DNA of 64,000 bases, from NCBI RefSeq assembly GCF_900115365.1, contig NZ_FOWD01000003.1, positions 154,078 to 218,077 on the forward strand, given 5' to 3'. Below are positions 18,455 through 27,323 of the stretch, piece after piece. Position numbers and translations under genes: made by a program. The notes under the pieces are model-generated. The model was not told the origin of the DNA, searched no databases, and saw only the letters and a program-made list of their open reading frames with translations. The stretch's first letter is position 1. Each line of letters begins with the position of its first letter. Source of the stretch: Anaerocolumna aminovalerica (lineage in GTDB: Bacteria > Bacillota > Clostridia > Lachnospirales > Lachnospiraceae).

Positions 18455-18898
18455 CTATTTGTTTGAATTATGAAACTCTTCAATAATGTTATCTGCAACT
18501 TCAGGATGTGTGCTATATACGTGATTTAAATAACGGAAATTGCTTCCTTCATAGGGTTGAATTTCCCCCATTAATCCAACTTCATAACAGTTGCGTATAA
18601 TATTTATAATACAATTGTCAAAATGGTTACTGGTACAAGATTTACATTGCCTTAGAATATGTGCAATACCTCGTTCTAATTCTTCGGTATTATATAGTTT
18701 TAGATCCGATATGGGAATATTATCACTACCATTTTCCACATAGGTAATTCCGTCCTTAAAACATTTTGTTATGCATTGTTGTGCATATCCAATAATGCAG
18801 TCCTTTTTTACACAACTACCGCACTGTTCTTCTGTAAGGCAGGCATTTCCCAAATCAGAAATTACTTGATTAAAATCAAATTCTTCGTATAAAACCAT
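18455..18898 (-). CDS. Cys-rich protein of unknown function
   Basis: A 147-residue soluble protein that I do not recognise. It has ten cysteines in two clusters: positions 20, 26, 29, 34, 42 and 46 (spacing C-x5-C-x2-C-x4-C-x7-C-x3-C) and about 85, 88, 95 and 103 (C-x2-C-x6-C-x7-C). The spacing suggests Zn or Fe-S binding, but no known motif fits exactly. There is no signal peptide or membrane segment. AAAGGAG 6 nt before ATG 18898 fixes the start. It lies alone between plsX and cheR on the same strand. Confidence 0.7.
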   Translation of the reverse strand: MVLYEEFDFNQVISDLGNACLTEEQCGSCVKKDCIIGYAQQCITKCFKDGITYVENGSDNIPISDLKLYNTEELERGIAHILRQCKSCTSNHFDNCIINIIRNCYEVGLMGEIQPYEGSNFRYLNHVYSTHPEVADNIIEEFHNSNK

Positions 18899-18956
18899 AC
18901 TATCTCCTTTATCTTTTGTATTATACAATTCGTATGATTGATATGTAACTAAAAAT

Positions 18957-18990
18957 GCACCCAGAAAGATTTATTATCTTTCAAAGGTGC
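18957..18990 (-). terminator. Intrinsic terminator of cheR
   Basis: The outer stem GCACC/GGTGC (18957-18961 with 18986-18990) and inner stem GAAAGAT/ATCTTTC (18964-18970 with 18976-18982) are followed on the minus strand by ATTTTTAG. A second hairpin (CGGAACTT, 19014-19021, with 19035-19042) lies between it and the cheR stop. Confidence 0.7.
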
Positions 18991-19071
18991 GTATAGAGCA
19001 TAGATACAATTCACGGAACTTTTATTTTCTAAATTAAGTTCCGTTATATGCATACGTTTTGATAACAATAT

Positions 19072-19851
19072 CTACATTTTTCGATAAAAAAATGATTTAT
19101 GAGTGATAAACTGTAAGTTTTGAGGTTGAATAATTTGCTCTGTACTACCCACAAATAATATGCCATCTTTTTTCAAGGATTGATTAAACTTCTTGTAAAT
19201 ATTATCCTTTGCTTCTTCCGTAAAATAGATTAATACATTTCTGCAAACAATCAAATCACAATGGCTTGGATATTCATCTTTTAACAAATTATGCTGCTTA
19301 AATTCCACACATTGCTTTATACTATCAGAAATCTGATAAGTCTTATCATTAATTTCACGAAAATACTTTGATAAAAATTCATCAGGAAGGCCTTTTAAGC
19401 TCTTTATATTATAAAGACCTAGCTTGGCTTTTGACAGAACCTGTTTATCAATGTCAGTTGCAATGATTTTAATGCGGGAAAGAGGTAAGAATTTAGATAA
19501 CAGCATGACTAAGGAATATGGTTCATCTCCTGTAGAACATGCCGCGCTCCATATCTTTAGCTGATTACCAAACTTACTGAAAAGGTAAGGCAAGATATCT
19601 CTTTCCAATAGGTTCCATTGTTCCGGATTACGGTAAAATTCTGATACATTAATGGTCAAATAATTAATAAACTCTTCAAACATCACCGGATTCTTCTTAA
19701 TAGTTTCCACGTATACGTTGTAAGAATCAATCTTATGTTTGGCTATTAATGCATCAATTCTCCGTTTCATTTGACGTTCTTTATATGCATGTAAATCAAT
19801 TTTAGTTAAACTTAAAATCTGCGCTTTAAAGGCCTCATAATTATCTATCAC
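19072..19851 (-). CDS. cheR: CheR-type protein-glutamate O-methyltransferase
   Basis: A 259-residue CheR: an N-terminal helical domain (about 1-75; LSLTKIDLHAYKERQMKRRI), then the SAM-binding domain with IWSAACSTGDEPYSLVMLL, the KIIATDIDKQVL strand, and CDLIVCRNVLIYF. It methylates chemoreceptor glutamates for adaptation. No other chemotaxis gene is nearby. The likely start is GTG 19851, which has GGAGG 6 nt upstream; the ATG at 19872 has no ribosome site. It lies 86 nt downstream of rpsA. Confidence 0.93.
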   Translation of the reverse strand: MIDNYEAFKAQILSLTKIDLHAYKERQMKRRIDALIAKHKIDSYNVYVETIKKNPVMFEEFINYLTINVSEFYRNPEQWNLLERDILPYLFSKFGNQLKIWSAACSTGDEPYSLVMLLSKFLPLSRIKIIATDIDKQVLSKAKLGLYNIKSLKGLPDEFLSKYFREINDKTYQISDSIKQCVEFKQHNLLKDEYPSHCDLIVCRNVLIYFTEEAKDNIYKKFNQSLKKDGILFVGSTEQIIQPQNLQFITHKSFFYRKM

Positions 19852-19937
19852 AGAGAACCTCCATATTCTCAATACATGTATTTACATGTAACACATCCTT
19901 ATGAATGTGTTTACATAGTCTTTTGTATTAATATTCT

Positions 19938-21041
19938 TTATTCTTCTGTAGTTTCAACATTCTCTTCTTTTTGCTCTGCTGCTTCATCATCTGCATGTAG
20001 AGCTTTTATGCTTAAGCTGATCTTCTTTTCCTCCAGATTAAAGTCAACTACTTGTGCAGTCACTTCTTCTCCAATGGATAAAACATCAGATGGCTTTTCT
20101 ACATGTTCTTTAGAAATCTGGGATACATGAAGTAAAGCATCTACACCTGGCTCTAATTCCACAAAAGCACCAAAGTCAGTCATTCTTGCAACTTTTCCTG
20201 TTACAACTGTACCAACAGCGTAATTTTCAGCAGCTTTTAACCATGGATTGGTATTCTCAAATTTAAGACTTAAAGCAATTTTTTCTCCAGAGATTTCTTT
20301 AATAAGAACTTTTACAGAATCTCCTACTTTAAATAATTTCTTAGGATTGTCTACTCTGCCCCAAGACATTTCTGAAATATGAAGAAGACCATCAGCACCG
20401 CCTAAATCGATAAACACACCGAAATCGGTAACATTCTTAACAATGCCTTCTACTGTCATTCCTACGCTGATTCTTTCAAATAACTCTTTTTGCATAGCTT
20501 TCTTCTTCTCAACGATTAGCTGCTTACGATCGCCAATAATTCTTCTTCTCTTAGGGTTAAATTCGCTGATTACGAATTCAATTTCTTGTCCTGCATATTT
20601 TGCTAAATTCTTTTCATAAGTATCGGAAACTAAGCTTGCAGGAATAAAGATTCTTGCTTCATCAATAATTACACTTAAGCCGCCTTCTAATACTGCAGCA
20701 ACTTTTGCTTTTAACACTTCCTTATTGTTAAAGGCTTCTTCTAATCTCTTGTTTCCTTTTTCAGCGGCCAATCTTTTATAAGTTAAAAGAACTTGTCCTT
20801 CACCATCATTTACTTTCAATACTTTGGCTTGCATAACATCGCCTTCGTGAACAAGTGTAGTCAAATCTACGTTAGGGGTATTAGTATATTCACTTCTAGT
20901 AATAATACCATCTGCTTTGTAGCCTATATTTAAGACGATCTCGTCTTCTTTTACACGTATTACAGTGCCCTCTACTACCTCTCCATTGTGTATTGTTTTA
21001 AATGATTCCTCTAATAATTGTTCAAAACTCATTTCTGACAT
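19938..21041 (-). CDS. rpsA: S1-domain RNA-binding protein (ribosomal protein S1 type)
   Basis: A 367-residue protein with four S1 domains (about residues 20-87, 104-170, 190-258 and 275-345). The last two are most canonical (GIVKNVTDFGVFIDLGGADGLLHISEMSW; GKVARMTDFGAFVELEPGVDALLHVSQIS). A short acidic tail follows. Firmicute S1 proteins have four domains against six in E. coli. The start overlaps ispH by 13 nt: AAGGAGG precedes ATG 21041, and a second in-frame ATG overlaps the ispH stop as ATGA. In several clostridia and fusobacteria ispH and rpsA are fused into one protein; here they are separate but overlapping. Confidence 0.93.
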   Translation of the reverse strand: MSEMSFEQLLEESFKTIHNGEVVEGTVIRVKEDEIVLNIGYKADGIITRSEYTNTPNVDLTTLVHEGDVMQAKVLKVNDGEGQVLLTYKRLAAEKGNKRLEEAFNNKEVLKAKVAAVLEGGLSVIIDEARIFIPASLVSDTYEKNLAKYAGQEIEFVISEFNPKRRRIIGDRKQLIVEKKKAMQKELFERISVGMTVEGIVKNVTDFGVFIDLGGADGLLHISEMSWGRVDNPKKLFKVGDSVKVLIKEISGEKIALSLKFENTNPWLKAAENYAVGTVVTGKVARMTDFGAFVELEPGVDALLHVSQISKEHVEKPSDVLSIGEEVTAQVVDFNLEEKKISLSIKALHADDEAAEQKEENVETTEE

Positions 21042-21874
21042 GCGGTATGAACCTCCTTGATAATATTGTTTGGGGTGGATGCCCCTGCTGTAATACCTAC
21101 GCTACGAAAAGATTGGAGTTTCTCCAAATCCAGGTCTCTAAGTGTCTGTATATAGTAAGTATTTTCACATTCTAATTTAGATATTTCGTAAAGCTTTTGG
21201 GTATTGGAACTATGCTTGCCACCTATGATAATCATGGCATCTGACTCTTTTGCAAGCTGTCTGACTTCTGTCTGACGTTCTTCAGTAGCATTACATATCG
21301 TATTTAAAACAATTATATCATAACCCTTTTTTGAGATAATTTCAACTAAATCTTGAAATTTCTTGTAATTATATGTCGTCTGGGATACAATACATATTGT
21401 TTTCTCCTCCGGTATTTTTAAATGCTCAATTTCGTCAGCATTTTTTATTACCGAATGATTCTTATTTTCACACCATCCTTTGATTCCTTCTACCTCCGGA
21501 TGGCTGTCATTACCAACGATTATGATATAATGCCCTAATTCACTGTGTTCTTTTACAACCCTATGGATTTTTAATACATAAGGGCAAGTAGCATCAACTA
21601 ATTTCAGCCCTTGTTCTTTAATGATATCATAGATTTCCTTTGATACACCGTGGGAACGTATAATTATTGTACCCTCAGTAATTCCTTTTAATTCTTCTAT
21701 TGTATGAATCAATCCTACACCTTTTGACGCCAGATCATCCACCACTTCTTCGTTGTGTATAATTGGTCCAAAAGTATAGACTTTACTGCCCTTTTCAGCT
21801 TCTTTATAAACCATATCTACAGCTCGTTTTACACCAAAACAAAATCCTGCTGTTTTTGCTAAAGTAACTTTCAT
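21029..21874 (-). CDS. ispH: 4-hydroxy-3-methylbut-2-enyl diphosphate reductase
   Basis: A 281-residue IspH/LytB with the three cluster-binding cysteines in place: AGFCFGVKRA (Cys12), DATCPYV (Cys97) and NTICNATEER (Cys194). It makes IPP and DMAPP in the MEP isoprenoid pathway using a [4Fe-4S] cluster. The canonical start MKVTLAKTAG at 21874 is chosen; an ATG 12 nt upstream lies against GGAG (1-nt gap) and longer frames have no ribosome site. It follows cmk by 109 nt and overlaps rpsA. Confidence 0.95.
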   Translation of the reverse strand: MKVTLAKTAGFCFGVKRAVDMVYKEAEKGSKVYTFGPIIHNEEVVDDLASKGVGLIHTIEELKGITEGTIIIRSHGVSKEIYDIIKEQGLKLVDATCPYVLKIHRVVKEHSELGHYIIIVGNDSHPEVEGIKGWCENKNHSVIKNADEIEHLKIPEEKTICIVSQTTYNYKKFQDLVEIISKKGYDIIVLNTICNATEERQTEVRQLAKESDAMIIIGGKHSSNTQKLYEISKLECENTYYIQTLRDLDLEKLQSFRSVGITAGASTPNNIIKEVHTACQK

Positions 21875-21983
21875 TTTTATAACCATGCTCCTTTCAAAGC
21901 CCGGAGACTTAATGGGTAGCACAAATTACGGTTGAAGGAATTTCAACCTCCCCCACATAATGCCTCTTTACAGCACTTCACAA

Positions 21984-22661
21984 TTAACCTCTTTCTAATC
22001 TTTCAAGGTATAAAGCAATGATCCTATCAATCACTTCCTCTATACTCATTTGCGAGGAATCAACTAGTACCGCATCCTCCGCCTGGCAAAGAGGAGATAT
22101 TTCCCGATTCATGTCTTGTTTGTCTCTGGCTTTAATATCCTGTTCAATTTCATCTATGTTACAAGGGATACCTTTTAAACTTAATTCATTCCAGCGCCTT
22201 TTGGCTCTTTCTCTGGAACTGGCAGTTAAATATATTTTTAATCCTGCATCGGGAAGAACAACTGTTCCAATGTCTCTTCCATCCATAATAACCGTTCTGA
22301 TTTTGGCTAAGTTTTGTTGCAACTCCACCATTTTTTTTCTTACTTCATAATGTTTTGCCACAGCAGAGGCCATATTACCCACTTCTTCTTTACGAAGAAG
22401 ATTTGTTACATTTTCATTATTCAAAATAACCTGTTGCTCTCCATTCTTATAATCAATGGTTATTTCAAGAGAATCACAAGCTTTCTGTATTTCTTCCCTG
22501 CTTTCGGTATCTATGTTCTGTCTTATAAAATATAATGCTACCGCACGATACATCGCACCTGTGTCAACATATACAATCTGAAGTTTCTTTGCTATGCTTT
22601 TTGCTATGGTACTCTTTCCTGCGCCGGCAGGTCCGTCTATGGCTATATTCTTATTTTTCAT
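21984..22661 (-). CDS. cmk: Cytidylate kinase
   Basis: A 225-residue nucleoside monophosphate kinase: P-loop IDGPAGAGKSTIAKSIA at the N-terminus, the CMP-binding DTGAMYRAVAL, MDGRDIGTVVLP, and the lid region RAKRRWNEL. It phosphorylates CMP/dCMP. The cmk-ispH-rpsA order is typical of clostridia. The ribosome site is weak (AGGAT about 8 nt before ATG). Confidence 0.96.
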   Translation of the reverse strand: MKNKNIAIDGPAGAGKSTIAKSIAKKLQIVYVDTGAMYRAVALYFIRQNIDTESREEIQKACDSLEITIDYKNGEQQVILNNENVTNLLRKEEVGNMASAVAKHYEVRKKMVELQQNLAKIRTVIMDGRDIGTVVLPDAGLKIYLTASSRERAKRRWNELSLKGIPCNIDEIEQDIKARDKQDMNREISPLCQAEDAVLVDSSQMSIEEVIDRIIALYLERLERG

Positions 22662-22743
22662 TTTGCTTATCCTATCTGCCTTTATTTTGTATCAAAATTA
22701 TATTTAAAATTGATCCATTGATTTAATAATGACTCAATCCCAG

Positions 22744-23994
22744 TTACACTGCACTTCCAGCAATATATCCCGTTGACCAGGCAATTTGAAGATTAAAGCC
22801 ACCGGTTAATGCATCTAAGTCAAGTACTTCTCCCGCAAAAAACACATTGGAGACCAATTTGGATTCCATGGTGGACGGATTGACTTCTTTTACTTGAATA
22901 CCGCCTTTTGTTATAACTGCTTCGTTGTATTCACGGAAGCTGGTTATATGGAAAGTAAGACCTTTTAACAAGTTGACTAGTCTGATTCTTTCCTCTTTTG
23001 TAATCAAATTTACTTTTTTTTCTGGATCAATAAAACTTAATGCTATTATAACTGGAATCAGTTTATGTGGCAATAGCTTATCTAATGCATTCTTAAATTG
23101 TCTGTTACTAAATTCTCCAAAATCTCTTAAAACTCTATCATCTAATTGTTCTAAGGTCAGCGCCGGTTTTAAATCTATAGAAAGGGCTAAGTCTTTATTC
23201 TCCATATAAGGAATACAATAACTGCTGGCACTTAATATAACAGGACCGCTGACTCCAAAATGAGTAAATAATAGTTCTCCAAAGTCTCTGTATATTTCTT
23301 TCTTTTTAGAAGTTATTTTAATCTCAATATTTTTTAATGATAAACCTTGAAGTTCTTTTATTTTTTCTATTTCTTTTATATTCATAGGAACTAAAGACGG
23401 ATTACATTTAGTAATAGTGTGTCCCATAGCCTTTGCAAATTCATATCCGTCTCCGGTTGAACCGGTTGCTTTATAGGAAAGGCCTCCTGTAGCAATTATG
23501 ATTTTATCACCATATAATATTTCGGAATTATTCTTTATAACTACACCTTTAAAGGTATTGCTTTCTATCAGTATCCGGTCTACTTCTTGCTCAAAGCGTA
23601 CATCTACATGTAAACGGTTTAATTCTCTGGATAATGCAGAAATTACATCGGAAGATTTATCAGACTCTGGAAAAACGCGATTACCTCTTTCGATTTTAGT
23701 CTTTAATCCCAGCTCTTCAAAGAATGTAATAAGATCATAATTGCTGAAAGTATAAAAAGCACCGTAGAGAAATTTGGAATTTGTAACTACATTATGAAAT
23801 AACTCTTCCATTTCACAAGCATTTGTAATATTACATCTGCCTTTTCCGGTAATGTATAATTTTTTACCTAATTTATTGTTTTTCTCTAATAAGATTACTT
23901 CATGATTATTTCGGGCAGCAATAATTGCCGCCATCATTCCGGCAGCTCCTCCACCTGCTACAATTACTTTTTTTCTTGAAAAATCCTCTGTCAT
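22744..23994 (-). CDS. BaiN/HI0933-family NAD(P)/FAD-dependent oxidoreductase
   Basis: A 416-residue flavoprotein of the HI0933/YhiN/BaiN family. It has N-terminal FAD-binding VIVAGGGAAGMMAAI, the GKGRCNITNAC motif, FPESDKSSDV, IIATGGLSYKATGSTGDGY, and the C-terminal FAGEVLDLDALTGGFNLQIAWSTGY segment. The reaction of most members is unknown; BaiN was proposed to reduce bile-acid intermediates. The start is ATG 23994 with GAGGA upstream; the longer frame at 24024 lacks a ribosome site. It precedes cmk by 82 nt, an arrangement common in clostridia. Confidence 0.9.
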   Translation of the reverse strand: MTEDFSRKKVIVAGGGAAGMMAAIIAARNNHEVILLEKNNKLGKKLYITGKGRCNITNACEMEELFHNVVTNSKFLYGAFYTFSNYDLITFFEELGLKTKIERGNRVFPESDKSSDVISALSRELNRLHVDVRFEQEVDRILIESNTFKGVVIKNNSEILYGDKIIIATGGLSYKATGSTGDGYEFAKAMGHTITKCNPSLVPMNIKEIEKIKELQGLSLKNIEIKITSKKKEIYRDFGELLFTHFGVSGPVILSASSYCIPYMENKDLALSIDLKPALTLEQLDDRVLRDFGEFSNRQFKNALDKLLPHKLIPVIIALSFIDPEKKVNLITKEERIRLVNLLKGLTFHITSFREYNEAVITKGGIQVKEVNPSTMESKLVSNVFFAGEVLDLDALTGGFNLQIAWSTGYIAGSAV

Positions 23995-24182
23995 ATATCC
24001 TCTTTTCTCATATGGTTTTTCCATATATTTTATCTGGTAGATTGTTTATATAAATTTTATCCTTCTATTTATGATACAATAAAAATTGGATAAAGAAAAT
24101 CAGAAGATACAGCACTTTTACCAAGCCTACCTGCAAAACCAAAAGGGTAATCCTAAACATGGTTTTGGTTCATGATACAAGA

Positions 24183-24225
24183 AAGAATTTTGACTTCAAT
24201 AATAAGCTTATAAGTCAAAATTCTT
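24183..24225. terminator. 14-bp hairpin between the GerMN-like lipoprotein gene and the BaiN-like gene
   Basis: AAGAATTTTGACTT (24183-24196) pairs perfectly with 24212-24225, with a 15-nt loop. It lies about 63 nt past the stop of the lipoprotein gene. The T-rich stretch is on the plus side, so its efficiency as a minus-strand terminator is uncertain. Confidence 0.55.
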
Positions 24226-24288
24226 ATTGTTTTTATTCATAATCTAAATTACAGAAATACTATAATATATTAATGATGTTAAATCATA

Positions 24289-24930
24289 CTATTTTGAGGT
24301 ATTTCCATCCAGATATACTTCGTTTATTTCAAATTTATAATGACCAGATTCATAATTTTTCCCTTCTACCCTGTAAATTACTTTTGGATATTGAGGAAAA
24401 TTTTCAATAATACTTTGGGCGATAGCATCTAAAATAGTGGTTTCTAAAGAGGATCCCACATTTACCAACGGAGCCTGATCGGAAAGAAAACTTACAATAA
24501 CCGTATCCTTTTCTATGGCAATCTCATGAATTCCTACGGTAACAGAACGATCTGCAAAGGAATCCACTACCATATCCACTACTAATTCAGGTGTTAATTC
24601 GGTTTCTTCCGGTACCAATGCAATTGCAGGTTCAATTTCCAAGCTTATATCATTAAAAGTATAAATAGGAATTTCTTTATTGGCAACCGGTGCAACGATT
24701 TCCTTTTCCCCGAGAACTTCTGCTTTTTTGTCTTTATCAGGAACATCACTTAAAATTTTGTTTTCTGTATTGGCTGTGTCTTCACCTGTCTTTTTCTCTT
24801 CTGTTGTATCAATTTGTGTATTTGGTGTACCCTCATTAGATTTGTTTGTATTGGAAGTACAACCGGTTATAAATAACATACAAGATATAGATAAAATCAT
24901 ACCTACTTTCATAATTGAATTCTTTTTCAT
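24289..24930 (-). CDS. Lipoprotein with GerMN-like domain
   Basis: A 213-residue lipoprotein: basic N-terminus, hydrophobic core and lipobox FITGC (lipidated Cys24). A Thr/Asn/Glu/Lys-rich linker follows (about 25-80), then a C-terminal domain (about 85-210). The domain contains ELVVDMVVDSFAD, the beta strands HEIAIEKDTVIVSFLS, and TTILDAIAQSIIENFPQYPKVIYRVEGK, the layout of GerMN domains found in spore germination and sporulation proteins. It is thus likely an outer-face membrane-anchored protein, possibly sporulation-linked, but this rests on pattern recognition. A good AAGGAG site lies upstream. Confidence 0.75.
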   Translation of the reverse strand: MKKNSIMKVGMILSISCMLFITGCTSNTNKSNEGTPNTQIDTTEEKKTGEDTANTENKILSDVPDKDKKAEVLGEKEIVAPVANKEIPIYTFNDISLEIEPAIALVPEETELTPELVVDMVVDSFADRSVTVGIHEIAIEKDTVIVSFLSDQAPLVNVGSSLETTILDAIAQSIIENFPQYPKVIYRVEGKNYESGHYKFEINEVYLDGNTSK

Positions 24931-25226
24931 AAACTTCGCTCCTTACTTAAGTTCATTTAGCTTAAGAGCACTAAATATAATTCTTCTTTCAAAAAGAAGA
25001 ATATATTTCAGTATCATCATTAGCATATCAATATATTGAAACATGATTATTATTAATATTTATACTTTTTAAAGGTTAAGAACAATTATTAATACAATTT
25101 ATTTAACCTATACCTCTACAATAAAATATTATGCTTTAACTTTGTCATTTCTATGTTAAAACCTTGATATTTTATGGTCAAACATCATATCTTAATTATT
25201 TGATATTCTAAAAATACTTATTGAGC

Positions 25227-26537
25227 TTATTCGAATTCTTCAATTATGGAAGTCCTTAATAAATCCAGTCCGTTTATAACTGCATATTCTCTGACTTTTT
25301 GTCTGTTCCCTTTGAATTGATATTTTTTCACTCTAACATGTCCATTTACCATGCAGCCAATATACACAGTTCCAACCGGTTTTTCCTCCGAGCCGCCTCC
25401 CGGTCCTGCAATACCTGTAATTGCTAACGATGTTTTTCTGCTGTGGCTATTATTAATCCCAGTATCACAAGCAACGGAGTTATCGTTAATTTTATTGTCT
25501 TCTATATTTTCACAAGCACCACGTGCCATTTCAACAGCAGTCTCTCTGCTTACTGCACCATAACTTTCTAAAGTTTTGTGACTTACATTTAGATATTTTT
25601 CTTTTGCTTCATTAGAATACGTAATAAAACCTTCATCAAGAACTTCCGATGCACCTGGCACATTAACCAGTCTTCCGGTTAAAAGTCCCCCTGTACAGGA
25701 TTCTGCTGTAGTTATGGTCAACTTATGTTTTGCCAATAAATTTACTACCACATCTTCTAAATTCTCTTCTTCCTTATTGGTGTAAATGTGTGTGGAAAAA
25801 CGCTTTTCTAATTCTTCCACAACCGGTTTTACCAACGCTTTTCCTTCTGTCATATCAGAAGCACTTGCCGTAATTCTTAAATGCACTTCTCCGGTTTTTG
25901 CATAAGGAGCAATGGTAGGATTGGTTTGATGAGTAATTAAATCCTGTATCATAGTCTCTGCTTTGCTTTCTCCGATACCACATATTTTTATCATTTCTGA
26001 ATATAGAACTCCTGGTTGAAGTTTATTTAAATATGGGAATATAGCTTCCTGAAACATTGGTTCCAATTCATTAGGCGGTCCCGGTAACAGAATAATAATT
26101 TTACCATCCTCTGTCTCTACAATAAGGCCCGGTGCTGTTCCATTGGGATTGTCTACAACAGTAGAACCCTCTATTATTAAAGCTTGCTTCCAATTGTTTT
26201 CCGTAATCTCCAGGCCTTTTTTTCTGGTAAAGTATTCTTTGATTCTATCCTTTGTATGAGAATCTTCTATTATTTTTTTGTTTAAAACTTTCGCTGTTAC
26301 TTCTTTTGTTAAATCATCTTTTGTGGGCCCCAGTCCTCCTGTAAGAATCAGAAGGTCGGAACGGGTTAATGCTGCATTTATAGCAGCTGCTAATCGTTCT
26401 TCATTATCCCCGACGGATACCTGGTAATAATTTGTAATGCCTAACTCTGCACATTTTCTTGCTAAATAGTTGGCATTGGTATTAACTATATTGCCAAGTA
26501 AAATTTCGGTGCCTACACTTATTAGTTCTGCAATCAT
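25227..26537 (-). CDS. cinA: CinA family competence/damage-inducible protein (nicotinamide-nucleotide amidase)
   Basis: A 436-residue two-domain CinA. The N-terminal molybdopterin-binding-like domain (about 1-170) has LISVGTEILLGNIVNTNANYL and LTGGLGPTKDDLT; the C-terminal amidase domain (about 265-436) has TTAESCTGGLLTGRL and AITGIAGPGGGSEEKPVGTVYIG. Family members hydrolyse NMN and ADP-ribose-type compounds. About 20 extra residues (DNKINDNSVACDTGINNSH) sit just before the AITGIAGPGG strand and make it longer than the usual ~415. It follows pgsA by 24 nt. cinA is often next to recA, but here recA is 17 kb away. Confidence 0.93.
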   Translation of the reverse strand: MIAELISVGTEILLGNIVNTNANYLARKCAELGITNYYQVSVGDNEERLAAAINAALTRSDLLILTGGLGPTKDDLTKEVTAKVLNKKIIEDSHTKDRIKEYFTRKKGLEITENNWKQALIIEGSTVVDNPNGTAPGLIVETEDGKIIILLPGPPNELEPMFQEAIFPYLNKLQPGVLYSEMIKICGIGESKAETMIQDLITHQTNPTIAPYAKTGEVHLRITASASDMTEGKALVKPVVEELEKRFSTHIYTNKEEENLEDVVVNLLAKHKLTITTAESCTGGLLTGRLVNVPGASEVLDEGFITYSNEAKEKYLNVSHKTLESYGAVSRETAVEMARGACENIEDNKINDNSVACDTGINNSHSRKTSLAITGIAGPGGGSEEKPVGTVYIGCMVNGHVRVKKYQFKGNRQKVREYAVINGLDLLRTSIIEEFE

Positions 26538-26561
26538 AATTAAATCACCTTCGTTTTATAT

Positions 26562-27101
26562 TTACTTATTCTCTGAAAGCACTGTCCTGTTCTTATATAA
26601 ATAATCCACTAATGAAATAACTGTAAGAGCCAATGCTAAATAAGTAAATACCAGCTCTAACACATTAAAGAACGGATAATCCAGATTAATGATTAAAAGA
26701 ATGCACATAATCATCTGAGAGGTTGTTTTAAATTTACCCCAATAACTTGCTGCAATAACAACGCCGTTATCGGAAGCTACCAAACGGAATCCGCTAATGA
26801 TAAATTCTCTGGATATAATAACAATAATAATCCATGCGGGTACTAATTGTAATTGTACAAAGCAAATCAAAGCTGCACTTACTAAAAGCTTATCTGCCAA
26901 CGGATCTGCAAATTTACCAAAGTTAGTGACTAAATGATATTTCCTTGCAATATACCCATCAATAAAGTCGGTAAAACTAGCTGTAATAAATATAATTGCA
27001 GCGATCAGATTTCCATAAGGTATATTAGGTACCAGAAAAAATATTAAAAATAATGGAATCATAAAAACTCGTAATATGGTTATTTTATTTGGTAAATTCA
27101 T
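26562..27101 (-). CDS. pgsA: CDP-diacylglycerol-glycerol-3-phosphate 3-phosphatidyltransferase
   Basis: A 179-residue membrane enzyme with about five hydrophobic segments and the complete CDP-alcohol phosphotransferase motif: DG-x2-AR-x8-G-x3-D-x3-D, seen as DGYIARKYHL through GKFADPLAD. It makes phosphatidylglycerophosphate. The start is ATG 27101, with GGAAGG 6 nt upstream, not the frame start at 27119. It lies between rimO and cinA. Confidence 0.95.
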   Translation of the reverse strand: MNLPNKITILRVFMIPLFLIFFLVPNIPYGNLIAAIIFITASFTDFIDGYIARKYHLVTNFGKFADPLADKLLVSAALICFVQLQLVPAWIIIVIISREFIISGFRLVASDNGVVIAASYWGKFKTTSQMIMCILLIINLDYPFFNVLELVFTYLALALTVISLVDYLYKNRTVLSENK

Positions 27102-27181
27102 GACAAACCTTCCTTTCAAAGATTAACTATTTTATTTTCTTTTGTGTATTCTTCATTGTCATTAATTACAGTTTTCCCTCA

Positions 27182-27323
27182 CTGGTCAAAGGGGATATTC
27201 CACTTGCCAATAGGCAAGTTTATCCGCTTACACTACCAGCTCTACCTCATTGCCACTACGTGGCATTTCGCCAGGAGCTTGAACTCCTTCTGAAACAGGC
27301 AAATCCTCACTTCCCTGATGAGG
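27182..27323 (-). ncRNA. Candidate structured RNA element between rimO and pgsA
   Basis: A GC-richer block with nested complementarity: CTGGT (27182-27186) pairs with ACCAG (27235-27239), inside it GGATA (27193-27197) with TATCC (27221-27225), and inside that ACTTGCC (27202-27208) with GGCAAGT (27213-27219, 4-nt loop). Three further hairpins follow: TGCCAC/GTGGCA (27251-27265), AGGAG/CTCCT (27273-27288) and CCTCA/TGAGG (27305-27323). On the minus strand it would lie in the rimO-pgsA transcript. It matches no riboswitch or RNA class I recognise. Confidence 0.5.

Noticed and set aside
18301..18498. Minus-strand 65-codon frame overlapping the end of the Cys-rich gene
   Set aside because: It overlaps the Cys-rich gene in another frame and the large stem-loop, and has no ribosome site.
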